A DNA stretch of 64,000 nt from Gordonia amicalis NBRC 100051 = JCM 11271 (GCF_000332995.1 NZ_BANS01000014.1:1-64000); one strand, 5' to 3'; positions 45,936-55,630 are shown, counted from the stretch's first letter. The notes: generated by a model not told the origin, from the letters alone. Made by a program: numbers and translations.

Positions 45936-47654
45936 TCAGCGCGTGGAGACCGCCGGAGCCAACTCCACCACCTGCGCTCCACCGACATCCGCCGGAAGCT
46001 GGTGCGTCACGACCACCACGATGCGATCGGGACCGAAGAGATCGTCTTCGACACCGAGGAGCCGGCGGAGCAAGCCGGTGGCGTCGTCGGCCGAGAGGTG
46101 TTCGGTCGGTTCGTCGAGCAGGACCATCGGAGCCGGGTGGAGCAGCGCGCGAGCCAACAGCAGGCGCCGGCGCTCGCCGCCGCTGACAGCTTCCGCCCCG
46201 CCGGACAGTGTGGTGTCCAGACCGTCCGGAAGCCGCGCGACCCAACCGTCGAGGCCGACCGTCGTCAACGCGTCGAGAATCTCTTCGTCGGTGGCGTCAC
46301 CCCGCGCAACCCGCAGGTTCTCGCGGACCGACGTCGAGAAGATGTGCGCCTCCTCCGCGAAATAGCAACCGGCCGAACGAAGCCCGACCGGCGAACGGCT
46401 CGACACGTCGACACAGGTGACGTTCCCGTCCACCGGGTTGAGCAGGCCCCCGATGGTGAGCAGCAACGTGGATTTCCCTACGCCGCTGGGTCCGACCACG
46501 GCCAGCCGCGACCCCGGTCGCAGATCGAGGTCGAGGCCGCCAGCGGGTCCGAGAACGTTCCGTTGCGCGCGCCCCCATCGCAATCCGTCGGCAGATACCT
46601 CGACCATCCCGCGGTGTACCGCCACGTCCGCGCCGGAGGGTTCGGACCCCGTCGGATCGGCATGGGCGCCGTCGACGAGCGCCATGACCCGCGCCGCGCT
46701 CTGGCGACTGCGTTCGATCTGGAGTCCGGCCTCGGTCAGCGGCGCGGTCGACTCGAAGGCCGACAGCGGCAGGAGGACCAGGACGCCGAGGATCATCGGG
46801 GTGAGCCCCTCCCCGGAGGCCACGTCCGCGAGCGAACCGGTTGTCTGCGAGGCCAACTGGATGGCGATCACACACGCCGCCACCAACGACGCTCCCATTG
46901 CGAGCGGGGTGGCCGCGGCGGCCGCCGCCTCCAGTCGTCGACCGCGGTCGGTGGCCGCGAGGTGCCGACGGTCGGCGTCCGCGGCGGTGGCGAGCAACGC
47001 ACCGCGACGACGCGCGACGACGAGTTCTGATGCGTGCCACAGCGCCGTCGTCGTGGCCTCCGCCGACTCCGTGGCAGCGCGCGAGCCGTCCCGGAGCGCG
47101 GAGGCTGCACCGCGCGCCGCGAGCCACGGGGCGACACCGCCGCTGATGACGAGAGCGACCGCGAGCACCCCCGCGGCGGGCAGCGACACCAACGCCATCA
47201 CGACGACCGCGGCCACCGCCGTCGTCACGCCCACACCGATGGGGATCAGACCGCGGATGAGGGCATTGCCGATCTCGTCGATGTCATCGCCGGTGCGGGT
47301 CAACAGATCTCCGCGCCGGAGCCTGACCGAGTAGGCCGGTGAACCGGTCGCGAGGGCGGTGTACACCCGTTCGCGGGCGGTCGTCATCGCGCGCAGGGCG
47401 AGGTCGTGGGTGGCGAGACGTTCGAGGTAGCGGAACAGACCACGAGAGATGCCCAGTGCGCGAACGGCGGTGATCGCGACCGACAGGTACAGCACCGGCG
47501 GCATCTGCCAGGCACGGGTGATCAGCCACGCCGACAGGGCCGCGAGACCGAGTGCCGAGAGCGAACCGCCGACGCCGAGCAGCAGGGCCTTGGTGACCGC
47601 ACCCCGGCGCAGCCCGAGGAATCCCAGCGCCCGGATCAGTGGGTCGTCGCGCAT
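45936..47654 (-). CDS. cydC: Heterodimeric thiol ABC exporter subunit CydC
   Basis: 572 aa, six-helix membrane domain plus ATPase: Walker A GPSGVGKST, signature VSGGERRRL, Walker B MVLLDEPTEHL, His in VVTHQL. With CydD it exports reductant (cysteine/glutathione in E. coli; the actinobacterial cargo may differ) and is needed to assemble cytochrome bd. Overlaps cydD by 19 nt. Last gene of cydABDC. Confidence 0.94.
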   Translation of the reverse strand: MRDDPLIRALGFLGLRRGAVTKALLLGVGGSLSALGLAALSAWLITRAWQMPPVLYLSVAITAVRALGISRGLFRYLERLATHDLALRAMTTARERVYTALATGSPAYSVRLRRGDLLTRTGDDIDEIGNALIRGLIPIGVGVTTAVAAVVVMALVSLPAAGVLAVALVISGGVAPWLAARGAASALRDGSRAATESAEATTTALWHASELVVARRRGALLATAADADRRHLAATDRGRRLEAAAAAATPLAMGASLVAACVIAIQLASQTTGSLADVASGEGLTPMILGVLVLLPLSAFESTAPLTEAGLQIERSRQSAARVMALVDGAHADPTGSEPSGADVAVHRGMVEVSADGLRWGRAQRNVLGPAGGLDLDLRPGSRLAVVGPSGVGKSTLLLTIGGLLNPVDGNVTCVDVSSRSPVGLRSAGCYFAEEAHIFSTSVRENLRVARGDATDEEILDALTTVGLDGWVARLPDGLDTTLSGGAEAVSGGERRRLLLARALLHPAPMVLLDEPTEHLSADDATGLLRRLLGVEDDLFGPDRIVVVVTHQLPADVGGAQVVELAPAVSTR

Positions 47655-49360
47655 GGCACACCTCCGTCGAATTCGACCACCTGGTCGGCGAACTCACGTG
47701 CGACGCCGCGATGGGCCACCACGACGACCGTGTCCCCGGCGCGCGCTCGCTCCCGGAGCGCGGTGAGCACCGCACGTTCGGAGTCCTCGTCGAGATGGGC
47801 GGTCGGCTCGTCGAGCAGCAGCAGCGGGGCCGGCGACGCCAGGACGCGGGTGAGGGCGAGACGCTGTCGCTGTCCGGCGGAGAGGCCGACGCCGCCCGCA
47901 CCGAGCCGGGTGTCGAGCCGTTTCGGCAGTTCGAGCACCACGGAGTCGAAACCGCTTGCCACGGCCGCTCGTTCGGCGGCGTCGCGGTCCAGCACCCCGA
48001 AGAGTTCCACGTTCTCGCCGACCGTGCCCGGCACGACGACGGGCTGCTGAGGGAGCCACGCGATCTGTTCGTGCAGGGACTCGGGATCGGCGTGATCGAC
48101 GGGGATGGACCCGATGAGTACCGAACCGTCGTCCGGTGCCAGCAGACCCATGATCGCGGCCAGCGTGGTCGATTTGCCCGACCCGTTCGGGCCGGTGAAC
48201 AGGGTGAGCGAGCCGGGCTGGATCGTCGCCCGCAGGGACTCCGGAGCCCAGCCGTCGCGACCGTGCACCCCGAGGTCGAGGATCGTGATCGGCGCGCCCG
48301 CGACCGTGACGCCCCGGCCACCGGTGACCGGCATCGTCGCGGACCCCTTGGGCGAGTCGATCAGCTCCAAGACCTGACCCGCAGCGGTCAGACCGTCGGT
48401 GGAGTTGTGGAACTGTGCGCCGACGCGACGCAGTGGAAGATAGGCCTCCGGCGCCAGAATCAGTGCGAAAACACCTGCGTAGAGGGACATCTCGCCGAAC
48501 ACCAGACGCAGGCCGATGCCCACCGCGACCAAGGCCACGCACAGCGTCGCGAGCAGTTCGAGAACCGCGCCGGACAGGAAGGCCACCCGTAGCGAGCTCA
48601 TCGTGGAACGCCGGTGCGACTCGCCGAGTTCGGCGACCTGGGCGGTCGGGGCCTCGGCGCGGTTCAACGCCCGCAGCGTGGGCAGACCCGCGATGAGATC
48701 GAGCAACTGCGCCGTCAGCCTGCTCATCGTCGCCAGCTTGCGGCTGGTGCGATCCCTGGTCATGAGGCCCACCAGGATCATGAAGATCGGGATGAGTGGC
48801 AAGGTGATCAGGATGATCAGCGCCGAGGGCCAGTCGGCGAAGGCGATCACCACGGTCACAGTGGGGGTGAGGATCACCGCGGTCACGAGCGCGGGCAGAT
48901 AGCCGGAGAGGTACGGCCCGAGCGCGTCGAGTCCCCGCAACAACACGGTGGCCGCCTGCTCGCGCAGGAGGGTCAGCAGCGTGCGCGGCGAGGTACGACG
49001 CGGATCGGTGAGCACGTCGAGTGCCTCGGCGCGCAGCTCCGCGATCGCCTGTTGGGCCGCGCGGTGCGCGTACCGGTCGTGCCCGTAGGCCATTCCGGCG
49101 CGCGCCGCCATGGCCGCGATCAGGACCGCCAGATGCGCCCATTGCGCATCGAACGACCGCAGATCCGGGAGGACGATCAGCTCCGACAGGATCGAGGCCG
49201 CCATCGCCGCCGCGACGATGATCGCGATGACCTCGGCGATTGCGAACACCGCCGTGACCAGGACGTAGCGCTGCGTGGTCGGCGAGTACCGCAGCAGGCG
49301 CGGATCGACGGGCGGCCGGGCCCGCCGCCGCGTGTCCGCCGACGGTTCCTGCGGCGTCAC
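47636..49360 (-). CDS. cydD: Heterodimeric thiol ABC exporter subunit CydD
   Basis: 574 aa. Membrane domain (residues ~25-320) and ATPase with GPNGSGKST, LSAGQRQRLALTR, LLLLDEPTAHLD and VVVAHRG. GTG 49360 overlaps the cydB stop (GTGA), and its end overlaps cydC, so the operon is translationally coupled throughout. Confidence 0.94.
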   Translation of the reverse strand: MTPQEPSADTRRRARPPVDPRLLRYSPTTQRYVLVTAVFAIAEVIAIIVAAAMAASILSELIVLPDLRSFDAQWAHLAVLIAAMAARAGMAYGHDRYAHRAAQQAIAELRAEALDVLTDPRRTSPRTLLTLLREQAATVLLRGLDALGPYLSGYLPALVTAVILTPTVTVVIAFADWPSALIILITLPLIPIFMILVGLMTRDRTSRKLATMSRLTAQLLDLIAGLPTLRALNRAEAPTAQVAELGESHRRSTMSSLRVAFLSGAVLELLATLCVALVAVGIGLRLVFGEMSLYAGVFALILAPEAYLPLRRVGAQFHNSTDGLTAAGQVLELIDSPKGSATMPVTGGRGVTVAGAPITILDLGVHGRDGWAPESLRATIQPGSLTLFTGPNGSGKSTTLAAIMGLLAPDDGSVLIGSIPVDHADPESLHEQIAWLPQQPVVVPGTVGENVELFGVLDRDAAERAAVASGFDSVVLELPKRLDTRLGAGGVGLSAGQRQRLALTRVLASPAPLLLLDEPTAHLDEDSERAVLTALRERARAGDTVVVVAHRGVAREFADQVVEFDGGVPCATTH

Positions 49361-50439
49361 TCGCCGAAGGCGCGCAAAGATCGCAACCCCGACGGCTTGG
49401 GCATGATCTCCACGGACAGACGCTTGCGGAACACCCAGTAGGTCCAGGCCTGGTACGCGATCACGACAGGTGTGACCAGAGCCGCGGCCCAGGTCATGAC
49501 GACGAGGGTGTAGTGACTCGAGGACGTGTTGTCGATGGTCAGGTCATATGCCGGGTTGAGCGTCGACGGCAGCACCTCGGGGTAGAGCGACCCGAACAGG
49601 GCCGCCACGGTGCCCACGATGGCGATCGAGGTGGCGGCAAACGCCAGGCCCTCCTTGCGCACCTGCGTGGCACCCACCATCACCAGGGCGGCGACCGCCG
49701 CGATCAGCACCGGAATCCAGGTCCACGCACTGCCGTAGGCGAACTGTGTCCACAGCAGGAACGCCCCCGCGACGACCAGCGTCGGGATCGACAACCGCGA
49801 CGCGTAACGCATCGAATCCTCGCGGAGCGCGCCGTCGGTCTTCAACGACAGGAAGACGGCGCCGTGCGTCAGAAAGGCCAGCAGCGTGGTCAGGCCGCCC
49901 AGCAGGGCGTACGGGTTGAACAAATCGAGGAATCCACCCGTGTACTGCGCGTCGGCGTCGATCGGCAGACCGCGGACGACATTGGCGAAGGCGATGCCCC
50001 ACACGATGGCCGGGATCCACGAGCCGAGTCCGATCCCGACGTCGCACCACATCCGCCATCTCGGGTTGTCGATCTTGCCGCGCCACTCGATGGCGCAGAC
50101 GCGCGTGATGAGGCCGATCAGGATCAGGAACAACGCGAAATAGAAGGCGGAGAACATGGTGGCGTACCAACCGCCGAATGCGGCGAACAACGCTCCGCCG
50201 GCGGTGATCAGCCACACCTCGTTGCCGTCCCAGACGGGGCCGATCGTGTTGAGCAGCACCCGCCGACGGGTGTCGGGATCGGCGGCCGGTTCATCGGGCG
50301 CCACCCGTGCATCGCCGCCGGTGTGGCTGCGGCCCAGGAAGGGCATCAGCATGCCGACGCCGTAGTCGAACCCCTCGAGGACGAAGTAGCCCACGAACAG
50401 CATCGCGATGATCAGGAACCAGAACTCCGGAAGTCCCAC
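49357..50439 (-). CDS. cydB: Cytochrome bd ubiquinol/menaquinol oxidase subunit II
   Basis: 360 aa, eight to nine membrane helices. N-terminus LPEFWFLIIAMLFVGYFVLEGFDYGVGMLMPF is the CydB signature; GPVWDGNEVWLITAGGALFAAFGGWYAT follows. Pairs with CydA; 26 nt separate the genes. Confidence 0.96.
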   Translation of the reverse strand: MGLPEFWFLIIAMLFVGYFVLEGFDYGVGMLMPFLGRSHTGGDARVAPDEPAADPDTRRRVLLNTIGPVWDGNEVWLITAGGALFAAFGGWYATMFSAFYFALFLILIGLITRVCAIEWRGKIDNPRWRMWCDVGIGLGSWIPAIVWGIAFANVVRGLPIDADAQYTGGFLDLFNPYALLGGLTTLLAFLTHGAVFLSLKTDGALREDSMRYASRLSIPTLVVAGAFLLWTQFAYGSAWTWIPVLIAAVAALVMVGATQVRKEGLAFAATSIAIVGTVAALFGSLYPEVLPSTLNPAYDLTIDNTSSSHYTLVVMTWAAALVTPVVIAYQAWTYWVFRKRLSVEIMPKPSGLRSLRAFGE

Positions 50440-50465
50440 TGGTCTCTCCTATGGTTACGTGGCCG

Positions 50466-52046
50466 TCAGTACGCGAACGAGAGCTGTTTGGGCTCATCGC
50501 TGTCGGCGTCTGGGTCGGAATATCCCGGTGGCCTGGAGTCGTAGGTCGCCGGCCCCTCGATGACGTATCGCCGCTGGAGCATGAACCACACGACACCCAG
50601 CGCGCCGTAGAGCAGGGTGAAGCCGATCAGCGTCACCCACACCGTCGCCGACGTGTGGTTCGAAACACCGTTCTGGACGAGCATGTTGATCCGCAGCGGG
50701 TCGAGGTCGTTCTCCCAGTTGGGTGCGACGACCCACGGCTGACGTCCCATCTCGGTGAAGATCCAGCCGGAACTGTTGGCCAAGAACGGTGTCGGGATCA
50801 TCCACAGCGCGAGAGTGCCGAACTTGCGGGATTCCACGACTCGCTTGCGACGCGTGAGCCACAGCCCCCCGAGCGCCACCACGACCGACCCGAGAGCCCA
50901 GGTGATCATCGCCCGGAAACTCCAGTAGGTGACGAACAGGTTCGGGGCGAAGTTCTGTCCTGCGGGCACACCCGGTTGTCCTGCGAGCGCCTCGGTGTAC
51001 TGCTGTTGCAGCTCCTCGACGCCCTGCAGGGTGCTGTCGAAACTGTGATCGGCCAGGAACGACAGCATCTTCGGAATCTCGATGACGTGTTCGATGTTGT
51101 CGCAGTTGTTCTGTCGTCCGATGGCCAGCACGGAGAACCCGGCACCGGTCTGGGTCTCGCACAGTGATTCCGCCGCAGCCATTTTCATCGGCTGCTGGTT
51201 GAACATGATCTGCGACTGGATGTCGCCGGTGATGAACAGACCGACGCCGGAGACCATCACGACCCAGAGAGCCAACCGGGTGACCGGCCGCCAGAAGCGG
51301 CGGGCGTCGAGTTCGAGATCCTCGGGCGTGGCGTCGATGTGACTCGGCGAGGTCGTCTTGGGCATCTCCGAGGTGTCACCGGTCTCGATGGCCTCACGGA
51401 GTTTCTTTGCGCGCCACATGTTCCGGGCCATCCACCAGCAACCGATGGCGGCGACGAAGGTGCCTGCGGTGAGGAAAGCACCGGCGATCACGTGCGGGAA
51501 CGCCGCCAGCGTCGTGCTGTTCGTGATCACCGCCCAGAAGTCGTTCATCCTCGGCCGGTCCCGCGTCTCGTCCCACACGACGCCCACCGGGTGTTGCATG
51601 AACGAGTTCGCCGCGATGATGAAGTACGCCGAGGCGATGACTCCCGCCGAGGCCAGCCAGATGCACGCCAGGTGGACCCTACGCGGCAACCGGTCCCAGC
51701 CGAAAATCCAGAGTCCGATGAAGGTGGACTCGAGGAAGAACGCGACGAGCCCCTCCATCGCGAGCGGGGCGCCGAAGACGTCCGCGACGAATCGGCTGTA
51801 CTCGCTCCAGTTCATGCCGAACTGGAACTCCTGCACGATGCCGGTCGCGACGCCCAACGCGAAGTTGATCAGGAAGAGTTTGCCGAAGAACTTCGTCGCG
51901 CGAAGCCACTGTTCGTTGCCGGTCACATGCCAAACCGTCTGCATCACCGCGATCATCGGCGCGAGGCCGATGGTCAGCGGCACCAGGATGAAGTGGTAGA
52001 CGGTCGTGATACCGAATTGCCATCTGGAGACGTCCAGAGCGTCCAT
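50466..52046 (-). CDS. cydA: Cytochrome bd oxidase subunit I
   Basis: 526 aa. Haem ligands expected at the early His in TTVYHFILVPLT, the His in AAFPHVIAGAF and the Met of the MAAAESL region; EYSRFVADVFGAPLAMEGLVAFFLEST and GRQPW near residue 435 belong to the quinol site. A short Q-loop is present. Reduces O2 with high affinity, useful in low oxygen. ATG 52046 begins the cydABDC operon. Confidence 0.97.
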   Translation of the reverse strand: MDALDVSRWQFGITTVYHFILVPLTIGLAPMIAVMQTVWHVTGNEQWLRATKFFGKLFLINFALGVATGIVQEFQFGMNWSEYSRFVADVFGAPLAMEGLVAFFLESTFIGLWIFGWDRLPRRVHLACIWLASAGVIASAYFIIAANSFMQHPVGVVWDETRDRPRMNDFWAVITNSTTLAAFPHVIAGAFLTAGTFVAAIGCWWMARNMWRAKKLREAIETGDTSEMPKTTSPSHIDATPEDLELDARRFWRPVTRLALWVVMVSGVGLFITGDIQSQIMFNQQPMKMAAAESLCETQTGAGFSVLAIGRQNNCDNIEHVIEIPKMLSFLADHSFDSTLQGVEELQQQYTEALAGQPGVPAGQNFAPNLFVTYWSFRAMITWALGSVVVALGGLWLTRRKRVVESRKFGTLALWMIPTPFLANSSGWIFTEMGRQPWVVAPNWENDLDPLRINMLVQNGVSNHTSATVWVTLIGFTLLYGALGVVWFMLQRRYVIEGPATYDSRPPGYSDPDADSDEPKQLSFAY

Positions 52047-52093
52047 ATCTCCTCGAATCAGGTCACCGGCTCAGCCGGCAGGTGCCGAAGTCT

Positions 52094-52114
52094 CCTACTA
52101 CTTCCGGTAGTAGG
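52094..52114. promoter_or_regulatory. Inverted repeat upstream of cydA
   Basis: CCTACTAC and GTAGTAGG are perfect 8-bp arms around TTCCG, 48 bp before the cydA start. It resembles an operator for a dimeric regulator; it is not a Rex site. It has no T-run, so a terminator is unlikely. Confidence 0.5.
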
Positions 52115-52252
52115 CACTGATCGCGACGTTACGCCTGGTCATCGGCCTCTTTCAAGCGCCAAAGGTCCCATCGTGCCGCCGCTCCTGGTGCATTCGCTCT
52201 CACCCGGGACCCGGTGTGACCCGGGCCCGGGATCAGATATGAGTGACCGGGA

Positions 52253-53122
52253 TCAATTGTCTTCCACGGCAATGGCGCGGTCCACCAAACCGGAGAATCT
52301 GTCGGCGTCGGTCGGCACCGGCATCACGTACCGGTTGAGGTGAGTGACCCGGGCCGCGAGGGTCACACTGCTGACGAGCCAGACCGAGTCGGCCGCCACG
52401 AGATCCTCCGGGCGCAGGATCTCGATCTTCGTCTTCCAGCCCTCCGCGTCCGCGAGGTCGAAGACCGCGCGAGCGGTCGTCGAGGCGAGGATGCCGATCT
52501 CCGTCGGCGGGGTCACCAGCGTGTCCCCGTACACCGCCACCACGGTCGACCGCGGGCCCTCGAGAACCGCTCCCTCGCTGCTGACGAAGATGACGTCGTC
52601 GTAACCCTCGGAGGCCGCGTGACGCAGGGCGGCCATGTTGGTGGCATAGCTCAGGGTCTTCGCACCGAGCAGCTGCCACGGCGCCTTGGCGGCCAGGTCG
52701 ATGGAGAAGCCACGCTCGAGGGTGATCACCGAGACACCGTCGGCCCGTGCGGAAGCGACACGTTCGGGCACCGCTTCCACGGTCAGATAGGCCGTCGGGG
52801 CATATCCGTGTTCACGCCCGCGGGTGTAGACCAGCCGCACCAGGGCCTCGTCCGACGTCCCGTGCTCCTCGCTCCACAGCTCGGCCGCCCTGTCGATGGC
52901 GCCGCGCCATTGGTCGAGATCGGGCGCCGGTAGCTCCATCGCCGTCGCGCTGCGGGCGAGACGTTCGAGGTGCAGGCGGACACCACGCGGCCGGCCGGCG
53001 CGGATGAGCAGGGTCTCGAAGACGCCGTCGCCGCGGACCACGGCGAGGTCGTCGGCATGGAGAAAAGGTGCTTCGGCATCGTGTTGGGTGCCGTCGAGAG
53101 TGAGCAGGATCGAATCCGACAT
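52253..53122 (-). CDS. pabC: Aminodeoxychorismate lyase / class IV aminotransferase
   Basis: 289 aa PLP fold type IV enzyme. Lys in LLGAKTLSYATNM binds PLP; VRGDGVFETLLIRAGRPR and SSEGAVLEGPRSTVV follow family pattern. It most likely releases pyruvate from 4-amino-4-deoxychorismate to give PABA for folate; a branched-chain or D-amino acid aminotransferase is the alternative. Diverges from ygfZ, as Rv0812-Rv0811c. ATG 53122 selected; upstream in-frame sequence overlaps the ygfZ promoter. Confidence 0.85.
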   Translation of the reverse strand: MSDSILLTLDGTQHDAEAPFLHADDLAVVRGDGVFETLLIRAGRPRGVRLHLERLARSATAMELPAPDLDQWRGAIDRAAELWSEEHGTSDEALVRLVYTRGREHGYAPTAYLTVEAVPERVASARADGVSVITLERGFSIDLAAKAPWQLLGAKTLSYATNMAALRHAASEGYDDVIFVSSEGAVLEGPRSTVVAVYGDTLVTPPTEIGILASTTARAVFDLADAEGWKTKIEILRPEDLVAADSVWLVSSVTLAARVTHLNRYVMPVPTDADRFSGLVDRAIAVEDN

Positions 53123-53196
53123 GGGTATGAGGCTCCCACGAGGGCCCGCACCCTGCTCCACACACCTGGCGCCCAGCAGACCCGTAGAATCGACCC

Positions 53197-54375
53197 GTGA
53201 GCCGTTCACCCATCCTGACCAGGCATTCCGAGGGCGGGGCGGTCCCCGGCCCCGGCGAGTTCCACTCGTCGGAGACCCCGTGGCACTTCGGTGATCCACT
53301 CGGCGAGCAGCGAACCGCCGCCACCGGGGTGATCATCGTCGACCGCTCCGACCGTTCGGTCATCGAGATCCCGGGCGACGAACGCCTGAGCTGGTTGCAC
53401 ACCATCTCGAGCCAGCACATCGCCAAACTCCCCGACCGCCGGAGCGCGGAGAACCTCTCCCTCGACGCGAACGGCCGCGTGGAGGAGCACTTCGTCCTGA
53501 CCGACATCGACGGCGTCACCTGGATCGACACCGAGGGCGCACGGGGCGAGGCGCTGATCACCTTCCTCACCAAGATGGTGTTCTGGGCCAAAGCCGAGCC
53601 GGCCACACGGACCGACATGAAGGTCCTCACCCTCGTCGGTCCCGGCGCGGTGACCGGCCCGGTCGCCGAGCTCCTCGAGATCGACGCCGACGCTGAGGTC
53701 TACCAGGCGGGCAGCCTGCCCGAGACGCATCACGAGGACGAGCCGCTGGGTTTCTGGCGACGCATGCCGCCGCTCGGCGAGCACCGCGATCTGCCCGTGG
53801 TCGACCTCGTCGTGCCCGAATTCGTCCTGCTCCGCTGGTGGGACGCGCTGACCGAGGCGGGCGCCCGGATGGCCGGCAGCTGGGCATACGACGCGCTGCG
53901 CGTCGCCGCCCGTCGCCCCCGCCTCGGCGCCGACACCGACGAACGGACGATCCCGCACGAGGTCGACTGGATCGGCGGCCCGGCCGAACAGGGCGCCGTC
54001 CACCTCGACAAGGGGTGCTACCGCGGCCAGGAGACGGTCGCCCGTGTCCACAATCTCGGCAAGTCCCCGCGACGCCTGGTGCTGCTGCACCTCGACGGCA
54101 GCTCGGATCGGCGCCCGACGACCGGCGACCCGGTCACCGCGGGCGGCCGGACCGTCGGACGTCTGGGCACCGTCATCGACCATTACGAGTGGGGTCCCAT
54201 CGCGCTCGCGCTCGTCAAGCGCAACGTCGGCGCCGACACCGAGCTCATGATCGGGGCCGAGGAACCGGTCAGTGCGCGTATCGACCCCGACTCCATCCGA
54301 GAGGACGAACACGTGCAGGCCGGCCGCGCCGCCGTCGAGCGGTTGCGCAGCGGCGCCACCGGCCCCGGCCTCTGA
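53197..54375 (+). CDS. ygfZ: Folate-binding YgfZ/GcvT-like Fe-S assembly factor
   Basis: 392 aa. GcvT-fold with the YgfZ signature KGCYRGQET near residue 268, whose Cys is needed for Fe-S repair in E. coli. TAGAAT (53185-53190) lies 6 nt before GTG 53197: a leaderless start. The MOSC gene begins 5 nt after its stop. Confidence 0.92.
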   Translation: MSRSPILTRHSEGGAVPGPGEFHSSETPWHFGDPLGEQRTAATGVIIVDRSDRSVIEIPGDERLSWLHTISSQHIAKLPDRRSAENLSLDANGRVEEHFVLTDIDGVTWIDTEGARGEALITFLTKMVFWAKAEPATRTDMKVLTLVGPGAVTGPVAELLEIDADAEVYQAGSLPETHHEDEPLGFWRRMPPLGEHRDLPVVDLVVPEFVLLRWWDALTEAGARMAGSWAYDALRVAARRPRLGADTDERTIPHEVDWIGGPAEQGAVHLDKGCYRGQETVARVHNLGKSPRRLVLLHLDGSSDRRPTTGDPVTAGGRTVGRLGTVIDHYEWGPIALALVKRNVGADTELMIGAEEPVSARIDPDSIREDEHVQAGRAAVERLRSGATGPGL

Positions 54376-54380
54376 GGCGC

Positions 54381-55058
54381 GTGGGCACCGGTACCGTTCT
54401 GGCCGTCTGCGCGGCCGGCCAGGACGTCGTCCTCGACGGCATCGGCCCGTCCGCCATCGACAAGCGTCCGCTGACCGGCCGCGCCGAAGTGCACGAGTTG
54501 GGGCTCGCCGCCGACCACCAGCGCAACCGCAAGTACCACGGTGGCGTCGACCAGGCGGTCTACGCATACGCCGAACGCGACGCACGACGCTGGGCCGGCG
54601 AACTCGGACGTGACCTTGCTTACGGCTGGTTCGGCGAGAACCTCCGCATCGATGGGATCGACGTCACCGACGCCTTCGTCGGCGAGCGGTGGCAGGTGGG
54701 TGAGGACGGTCTCGTCCTCGAGACCACCATTCCGCGCGTCCCGTGCCGCACCTTCGCGGTCTGGGCGGGCGAGCCCAGGTGGGTAAAGCGGTTCATGGAA
54801 CAGGCCGATTTCGGCGCCTACCTGCGGGTTCTGCAGCCGGGAACGGTGGCGGCCGGCGATTCCGTGACCGTCATCCACCGTCCGGACCACGGCGTGCGTG
54901 TCCGGCATCTCCTCGCCGACGGCGATCCCGAGGCGATCCGCGGGCTCCTCGAGCACGACGATCTGCCCGCCAAGGTGCGACGTGAGGCACTACGCGTCGT
55001 GACCAGGACGGACACACGCCGCGGCGTGGCGAGGCAGGGCGAGGCACACAAATCCTAG
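54381..55058 (+). CDS. MOSC domain protein (YiiM-like)
   Basis: 225 aa from GTG 54381 with GAGG just before it. MOSC core: RAEVHELGLAADHQRNRKYHGGVDQAVYAYA, WFGENLRIDGIDV, and the Cys in TIPRVPCRTFAVW that would carry sulfur or bind Mo. A C-terminal tail (HLLADGDPEAIRGLLEHDDL) resembles YiiM-type 3-alpha domains. Likely acts with molybdenum cofactor-linked detoxification; the substrate is unknown. In an operon with ygfZ. Confidence 0.88.
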   Translation: MGTGTVLAVCAAGQDVVLDGIGPSAIDKRPLTGRAEVHELGLAADHQRNRKYHGGVDQAVYAYAERDARRWAGELGRDLAYGWFGENLRIDGIDVTDAFVGERWQVGEDGLVLETTIPRVPCRTFAVWAGEPRWVKRFMEQADFGAYLRVLQPGTVAAGDSVTVIHRPDHGVRVRHLLADGDPEAIRGLLEHDDLPAKVRREALRVVTRTDTRRGVARQGEAHKS

Positions 55059-55066
55059 AGGCGCGC

Positions 55067-55137
55067 TAGACTGGTCAGCACGACAGAATTTCTTCAAGAG
55101 AACGGGGCCGCCAAATCGTTGGCCGCCCCGTCATTTT
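55067..55137 (+). promoter_or_regulatory. Promoter and structured leader of the DUF3073 gene
   Basis: TAGACT (55067-55072) can act as a -10, giving a leader of about 70 nt. The leader contains a 13-nt stem (55102-55114 with 55119-55131, one mismatch), a 4-nt loop and CATTTTG right after, the form of an intrinsic terminator placed before the ATG at 55153. It could end readthrough from the MOSC operon or attenuate DUF3073. Confidence 0.55.
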
Positions 55138-55152
55138 GCGAGGGGGTCCCGA

Positions 55153-55329
55153 ATGGGCCGCGGCCGGGCAAAGGCAAAGCAGACGAAGGTTGCTCGTCAG
55201 CTGAAGTACTCCACTCCGAACACCGATCTCGAAAGCCTGCAGCGCGAGCTGTCCGGGCAGACCAGCTCGGTAGATCGTCCGGATCCGGTGGATGAGTGGG
55301 TGGACGAGGACGAGTGGCGACGCGCCTGA
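55153..55329 (+). CDS. DUF3073 small protein
   Basis: 58 aa, from MGRGRAKAKQTKVARQLKYS to DEWVDEDEWRRA. The basic N-terminal half and acidic C-terminal half are typical of this actinobacterial family, present next to purM in M. tuberculosis (Rv0810c). GAGGGGG lies upstream of the ATG. There is no membrane segment. The function is unknown; the charge pattern suggests nucleic-acid or ribosome contact. Confidence 0.88.
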   Translation: MGRGRAKAKQTKVARQLKYSTPNTDLESLQRELSGQTSSVDRPDPVDEWVDEDEWRRA

Positions 55330-55440
55330 GGCGCGCCACTCGTGGATGCCGTCCTCATCAGCGGCACCCGACCCCACCCCACGCACGACCTCTCCGCTCA
55401 GCGGACCCGCGGTAACGCGGGTTGATGATTTCGTACGTAT

Positions 55441-55471
55441 CAGACGGCCGCATGTGAAGTGCGGCCGTCTG
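55441..55471 (+). terminator. Hairpin downstream of DUF3073
   Basis: 12-bp perfect stem CAGACGGCCGCA/TGCGGCCGTCTG with a 7-nt loop lies 112 bp after the DUF3073 stop. The rest of 55330-55599 shows nothing else. Confidence 0.65.
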
Positions 55472-55599
55472 GTGCGTGCGGGGTCGTTCTGGAGCCAGAC
55501 AGCGGTGCTCGTCGCGGTGACAACCGACGATGCGCATCGCTGCTGTGTGCTGCCCTCGGCGTGGGGGTGATGCGCGCCGACGAACCCACGACAAACCAG

Positions 55600-55630
55600 A
55601 AGCGGCGGGAACCGGAAGGTCCCGCCGCTT
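55600..55630 (-). terminator. Hairpin terminator downstream of purM
   Basis: 11-bp perfect stem AAGCGGCGGGA/TCCCGCCGCTT (55600-55610, 55620-55630), 40 bp past the purM stop. Symmetric, so it may serve both strands. Confidence 0.75.

Noticed and set aside
55330-55599. Possible small RNA or gene between DUF3073 and purM
   Set aside because: Only the terminator-like stem is visible; there is no separate -10/start pattern that I can defend.
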